17,140 nt of DNA, from contig NZER01000505.1 of NCBI GenBank assembly GCA_002690445.1, positions 1 to 17,140 of the forward strand. The letters are read 5' to 3'. The notes under the pieces are model-generated. The model worked only from the letters and a program-made list of their open reading frames with translations, searched no databases and had not been told where the DNA came from. This stretch comes from Candidatus Pacearchaeota archaeon (lineage in GTDB: Archaea; Nanoarchaeota; Nanoarchaeia; Pacearchaeales; GW2011-AR1). Below are positions 14,571 through 17,140 of the stretch, piece after piece. Within the stretch, counting starts at the first letter, position 1, and each line of letters begins with the position of its first letter. Both the position numbers and the translations under genes were made by a program.

Positions 14571-15848
14571 TTAATTTAGTTTTTTTATGACTTTTTTGTA
14601 TTGTTCTTTTAAAGGTATATCAGAATCAGCTAATACTCTAACATGAGGGCGACCTAATATGTTTTGCTTTGTATATTTATTAGCAATCTTTATCATCCTA
14701 TTACAGATAATCATCCGAGGAACATTAAGCTGGTCCGCGACTTCGCCTTGGTACATATATCCTAATTCCTCGGCAGGTATACTATTTAACCCTAAAACTT
14801 CTCCACAAACAAGTTCACCTGCTGACCAATTTACATCTATACCGTCTACTTGTAAAAAAATTCTTGATTTTTTTATCATATTAATAATAGTTCTTAGGTA
14901 TTGATTTATACATTGTAACATTTCAGGCCCACTCCCAACCATATACCAATCCTTCATGTGTAAATATTGTGTTTTATAATTATATTCGTGCAATTTAGTA
15001 CATAGAGAGCCGGGTCGAGGTTTTGCATATATTTTATTATCTAAAAGAGTGAAACTATCATAATTAGTTCTAGCTTTAGTCTGATGATCTTCTTCAACCT
15101 TGTAAACTTCTTCCAGCCAAACCCGACTATCGGTATTATATGCGCCTTCCCAAATTTGTAGATCTCCATATTTACAAAAAATTCCCTTTTTGTTATTATA
15201 TAACGCGTCATAAAATAATCGCTTATCGTGTGTATATTCTTTTTTGTTTTTATATAAATCTAAAGTAGTAAATAATACATCCGTTCTAATTCTAAAAATA
15301 TAATCATATTCTTCTTCTATTAATTTTGCTCCTTCTTGTAATGACACAAATTGACCTAGATAGTATGTTAGGTGGCTTGGTTGTGTAATTTCAAAAATAC
15401 TTTTTTGCAAATATTTTTTATGCTTATCTATTTTCCGTTGTTGAATATTATTAATAATATCTTCAACAGATTCAGACTCTTTCGTTTTAGATGTATATTC
15501 AAAAAGTATTTCATTAGTTCCTGTACTAATTTTTTTTTCGTTTTTATTAAGAAAATTACATATTTTTTCTTTTTCTTTTTGTACGATTTTAAATACTGCT
15601 TCACAGGTTTGCTCTAATACGGAATAATCAGTAAATGAATAGCTTTTCGGCTTATATGCAGTTATTATATTTTTTTTATCTTTATCAGTTAATTCATATT
15701 CAGGGTCGTGGCTATGATATGCTATTTTATCCCAAAAGTGAAAATAATAATCTGTAGTACTATTTTCAAAAGTAGTCTCCTGTATAATACTTTTATAGCT
15801 TAATTCCCAAAATCGAGGTTGACCGTATAATAATACTGCTAGTTTCAT
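14571..15848 (-). CDS. GQPR/HFWD/RTD family protein, long form with Lys/Glu-rich insert
   Basis: At 425 residues this is the longest family member in the window. Blocks: LYGQPRFWE (7-15), DYYFHFWDKIAY (33-44), YYLGQFVSLQEGAKLI (162-177) and YDYIFRIRTDVLF (181-193). Between HFWD and LGQ it carries about 45-50 more residues than its relatives at 6715 and 10954; this part (85-150) is dominated by Lys and Glu and may form a helical arm or coiled coil. The C-terminal part (GELVCGEVLGLNSIPAEELGY and onwards) has no counterpart in the shorter members. It begins with a four-base overlap with the radical SAM gene, so translation is probably coupled. A glycosyltransferase role is inferred from the RTD strand and from context. 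Confidence 0.7.
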   Translation of the reverse strand: MKLAVLLYGQPRFWELSYKSIIQETTFENSTTDYYFHFWDKIAYHSHDPEYELTDKDKKNIITAYKPKSYSFTDYSVLEQTCEAVFKIVQKEKEKICNFLNKNEKKISTGTNEILFEYTSKTKESESVEDIINNIQQRKIDKHKKYLQKSIFEITQPSHLTYYLGQFVSLQEGAKLIEEEYDYIFRIRTDVLFTTLDLYKNKKEYTHDKRLFYDALYNNKKGIFCKYGDLQIWEGAYNTDSRVWLEEVYKVEEDHQTKARTNYDSFTLLDNKIYAKPRPGSLCTKLHEYNYKTQYLHMKDWYMVGSGPEMLQCINQYLRTIINMIKKSRIFLQVDGIDVNWSAGELVCGEVLGLNSIPAEELGYMYQGEVADQLNVPRMIICNRMIKIANKYTKQNILGRPHVRVLADSDIPLKEQYKKVIKKLN

Positions 15849-16894
15849 TTAATAAAATCAGTTAAATTACCCCAGTCGTGTTTATCGTATTGACAGTCTC
15901 TATTTATTATTTCCACCATTTTTTTATGTTCGGGATGCTTTTTATCAAATATATTATGCTCATCAAATTTTCCTTCAGTAAATGTACCCCAATTAAAAAT
16001 TCTTGATGTGTATGAATCAAAATTGTGTTGTTTAGCTATTTCAATAAATTCAGGTATGCTTTGATAATTGTTTTTTTGTACACACATATCTAACCTAACC
16101 CACGGTAAATTAAGAGATTTTATAAAAGTTAAATTCTTCATTAATCGGTTCCAATCTCCTCCGACTCTAACTTTATCATAATGTTCTTTTATACCACCAT
16201 CTAAACTAATAATAGTGCTTATGTTTAATGTATGTATATTTTTTAGTTTTGCCCATCTTTTTTCATCCCATAATACTCCATTTGTTTGTAGTGTTAATGA
16301 GATTTTCGGGTTCAGCCGTGGGTTAATTTTTTTCATTAGTTCAAAAAATGACGGCGATCCAAACGGATCACCTGAACCTGTTATAATAAGATTGACGTCA
16401 TGAGGCTTACTATGAATCATCTGTAATAGTTTATCGTTAATTTTTAATACTTGTTTATATCGCTCCGGAAAGTTTTTTTCGTTATAAAATATTTTTTTGT
16501 TTCGGCAGCTAGGACATTCTAAATTACAAGATCTATCATAACATAGATTAATAGTAGCAGGTAGATCAGATATCTCAAGGTCCCATTGTACAATTTGTTT
16601 CAGTCTTTCACCGTGTTTTCCATTTAATATATCAGTACGTTTTGGTAAGGTTTTATTTTGAATCATAGGACATTCTTCCTTATTGCACATACTAAAAGAA
16701 CCATCTAGAATATTTCGCCGGAACGCTTTACTGCGATCACTATTCCATTCTTTAGCGAAATCTAATTCTGGAGTAATATCTCCTATTTCGTTAAGGTTAA
16801 CCCACCGTGGACAGCAATTATATAAACTCTTTTCTTGTATCTCTAAAAAGGTCCATGGTCGGTCACAAAACCTAGTTGCAAGATCGTTTGACAT
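15845..16894 (-). CDS. Radical SAM protein with N-terminal SPASM-like cysteine region
   Basis: The 349-residue product opens the minus-strand block. The radical SAM core is recognisable from SCNLECPSC (Cys123, Cys127, Cys130) and IITGSGDPFGSP (170-181), the SAM-binding strand. In front of it, residues 1-80 contain Cys10 in CDRPWTFLEI, the pair Cys27-Cys28 in NCCPRW, and Cys70 and Cys75 in MCNKEECP. These resemble an SPASM/twitch cluster-binding region that normally follows the core, so the order is reversed relative to the protein at 9266-10213. The C-terminus has no cysteine cluster beyond a few single residues. The substrate is unknown; neighbours suggest a sugar or a peptide carrying one. 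It stands 43 bases from the divergent Lys/Thr-rich gene and has no Shine-Dalgarno sequence. Confidence 0.85.
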   Translation of the reverse strand: MSNDLATRFCDRPWTFLEIQEKSLYNCCPRWVNLNEIGDITPELDFAKEWNSDRSKAFRRNILDGSFSMCNKEECPMIQNKTLPKRTDILNGKHGERLKQIVQWDLEISDLPATINLCYDRSCNLECPSCRNKKIFYNEKNFPERYKQVLKINDKLLQMIHSKPHDVNLIITGSGDPFGSPSFFELMKKINPRLNPKISLTLQTNGVLWDEKRWAKLKNIHTLNISTIISLDGGIKEHYDKVRVGGDWNRLMKNLTFIKSLNLPWVRLDMCVQKNNYQSIPEFIEIAKQHNFDSYTSRIFNWGTFTEGKFDEHNIFDKKHPEHKKMVEIINRDCQYDKHDWGNLTDFIK

Positions 16895-16937
16895 GTGTAA
16901 TTAATTACAAGAATAAACATTTATTTCAATAGTAATT
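16895..16937. promoter_or_regulatory. Divergent intergenic region, likely bidirectional promoter
   Basis: These 43 bases are the largest intergenic gap in the window and separate two divergent genes, so promoters for both are expected here or just inside the reading frames. Two symmetrical elements are visible: the perfect 14-base palindrome TGTAATTAATTACA at 16896-16909, and AATAAA-CA-TTTATT at 16912-16925, which puts an AATAAA core on both strands. The core is loosely like the T4-type late promoter element TATAAATA, lying about 20-25 bases from each start codon. This is suggestive only, because the DNA is very AT-rich. Confidence 0.35.
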
Positions 16938-17140
16938 ATGACTACAACTAAGACCAAGACCAAAAGAACTAGAACAAAAAAACTAGATAAACAACTTGAT
17001 AAAGTTGAAGATATGAATGCGCCTGCAACTAAGACTAAGACCAAGACCAAAAGAACTACAACAAAAAAACTTGATAAAGTTGAAGCTCCGGTAAGTGAGG
17101 GTTCTATTGGAATTAATCCCATTGAAAATGTAGATATTTA
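16938..17140 (+). CDS. Lys/Thr-rich repeat protein, N-terminal part (runs off window)
   Basis: An ATG at 16938 opens a frame with no stop before the window ends, giving 67 residues. The start is strongly basic: alternating Thr-Lys pairs, then R-T-R/T-T-K-K-L-D-K blocks and KLDKVE. The segment is present twice, separated by a short DMNAPA linker, and the second copy leads into an uncharged, Ser/Gly/Ile-rich region (VSEGSIGINPIENVDI). Basic Thr/Lys repeats suggest an unstructured DNA- or RNA-binding or polyanion-binding N-terminus, possibly of a virion or nucleoid protein, but no family is recognised. It points away from the minus-strand block and may be the first gene of the next operon. The antisense frame here is a low-complexity shadow. 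Confidence 0.6.
   Translation, partial: MTTTKTKTKRTRTKKLDKQLDKVEDMNAPATKTKTKTKRTTTKKLDKVEAPVSEGSIGINPIENVDI
16947..17009 (+). repeat. In-gene direct repeat unit 1, Lys/Thr block
   Basis: It codes for TKTKTKRTRTKKLDKQLDKVE. It is 63 bases long and contains its own short duplication (GATAAA twice, giving LDKQLDK). Confidence 0.85.
17028..17084 (+). repeat. In-gene direct repeat unit 2, Lys/Thr block
   Basis: It codes for TKTKTKTKRTTTKKLDKVE, with one extra Thr-Lys pair and without the LDKQ element of unit 1. From ACTAAGACC at 17034 onwards it is nearly identical to unit 1 at DNA level, so the duplication is recent or kept uniform by slippage. Confidence 0.85.

Noticed and set aside
16901..17122. 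Minus-strand frame rich in Val, Leu and Ser opposite the Lys/Thr repeat gene
   Set aside because: It is the low-complexity complement of the Thr-Lys repeat. It resembles a membrane segment only because of that.
1..17140. CRISPR arrays, tRNA, rRNA, insertion sequences or integrases
   Set aside because: No regularly spaced repeats, no RNA-like structures and no transposase or integrase motifs were seen on either strand.

Overview
The window is AT-rich (roughly 30% GC by eye) and packed with protein genes from end to end. There are no RNA genes, no insertion sequences and no gap longer than about 45 bases. Neighbouring genes overlap by 1 to 29 bases or sit 1 to 6 bases apart, and almost none has a Shine-Dalgarno sequence. 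The content is typical of a glycan-biosynthesis island from an AT-rich marine genome. Extreme compaction, shortened versions of sugar-nucleotide enzymes and marine-type sulfotransferase, radical SAM and 'GQPR' genes all suggest a large marine phage (T4-like, infecting an AT-rich picoplankton host) or a surface-polysaccharide hypervariable island of such a host. No capsid, tail or replication gene is present to decide between them, so the phage reading is an inference.

Layout: (1) Bases 1-10997, plus strand. The 3' end of a sulfotransferase gene comes first. It is followed by a GT2 glycosyltransferase, GDP-mannose 4,6-dehydratase (gmd), a GT-A-like glycosyltransferase, a short UDP-glucose/GDP-mannose-type dehydrogenase, an NAD-dependent sugar epimerase, a CMP-sugar cytidylyltransferase, a GT92-like transferase, a second GT2, a first 'GQPR' protein, a QQDDDD transferase candidate, a second sulfotransferase-like gene, a radical SAM/SPASM protein and an FkbM methyltransferase. 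(2) Bases 10954-16894, minus strand. A radical SAM protein with an SPASM-like cysteine region in front of its core is followed by five 'G[QE]xR' proteins, two of which are a recent tandem duplication. The plus and minus blocks meet tail to tail with a 44-base overlap. (3) From 16938, plus strand, a Lys/Thr-rich gene with an internal repeat runs off the window.

Together the genes could make activated sugars (GDP-4-keto-6-deoxymannose, a UDP-uronic acid or similar, an epimerised NDP-sugar, a CMP-acidic sugar), polymerise or attach them with many transferases, and decorate the product by sulfation, O-methylation and radical SAM chemistry. The target (virion protein, host envelope polysaccharide or secreted glycan) cannot be read from the sequence.

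The most notable points are six members of a poorly characterised transferase-like family sharing GxxR, HxWD and [RK]xD blocks, which fall into two subfamilies; a mosaic tandem duplication within it; and two short patches of about 54% GC that code for inserted or appended segments in two otherwise AT-rich genes.
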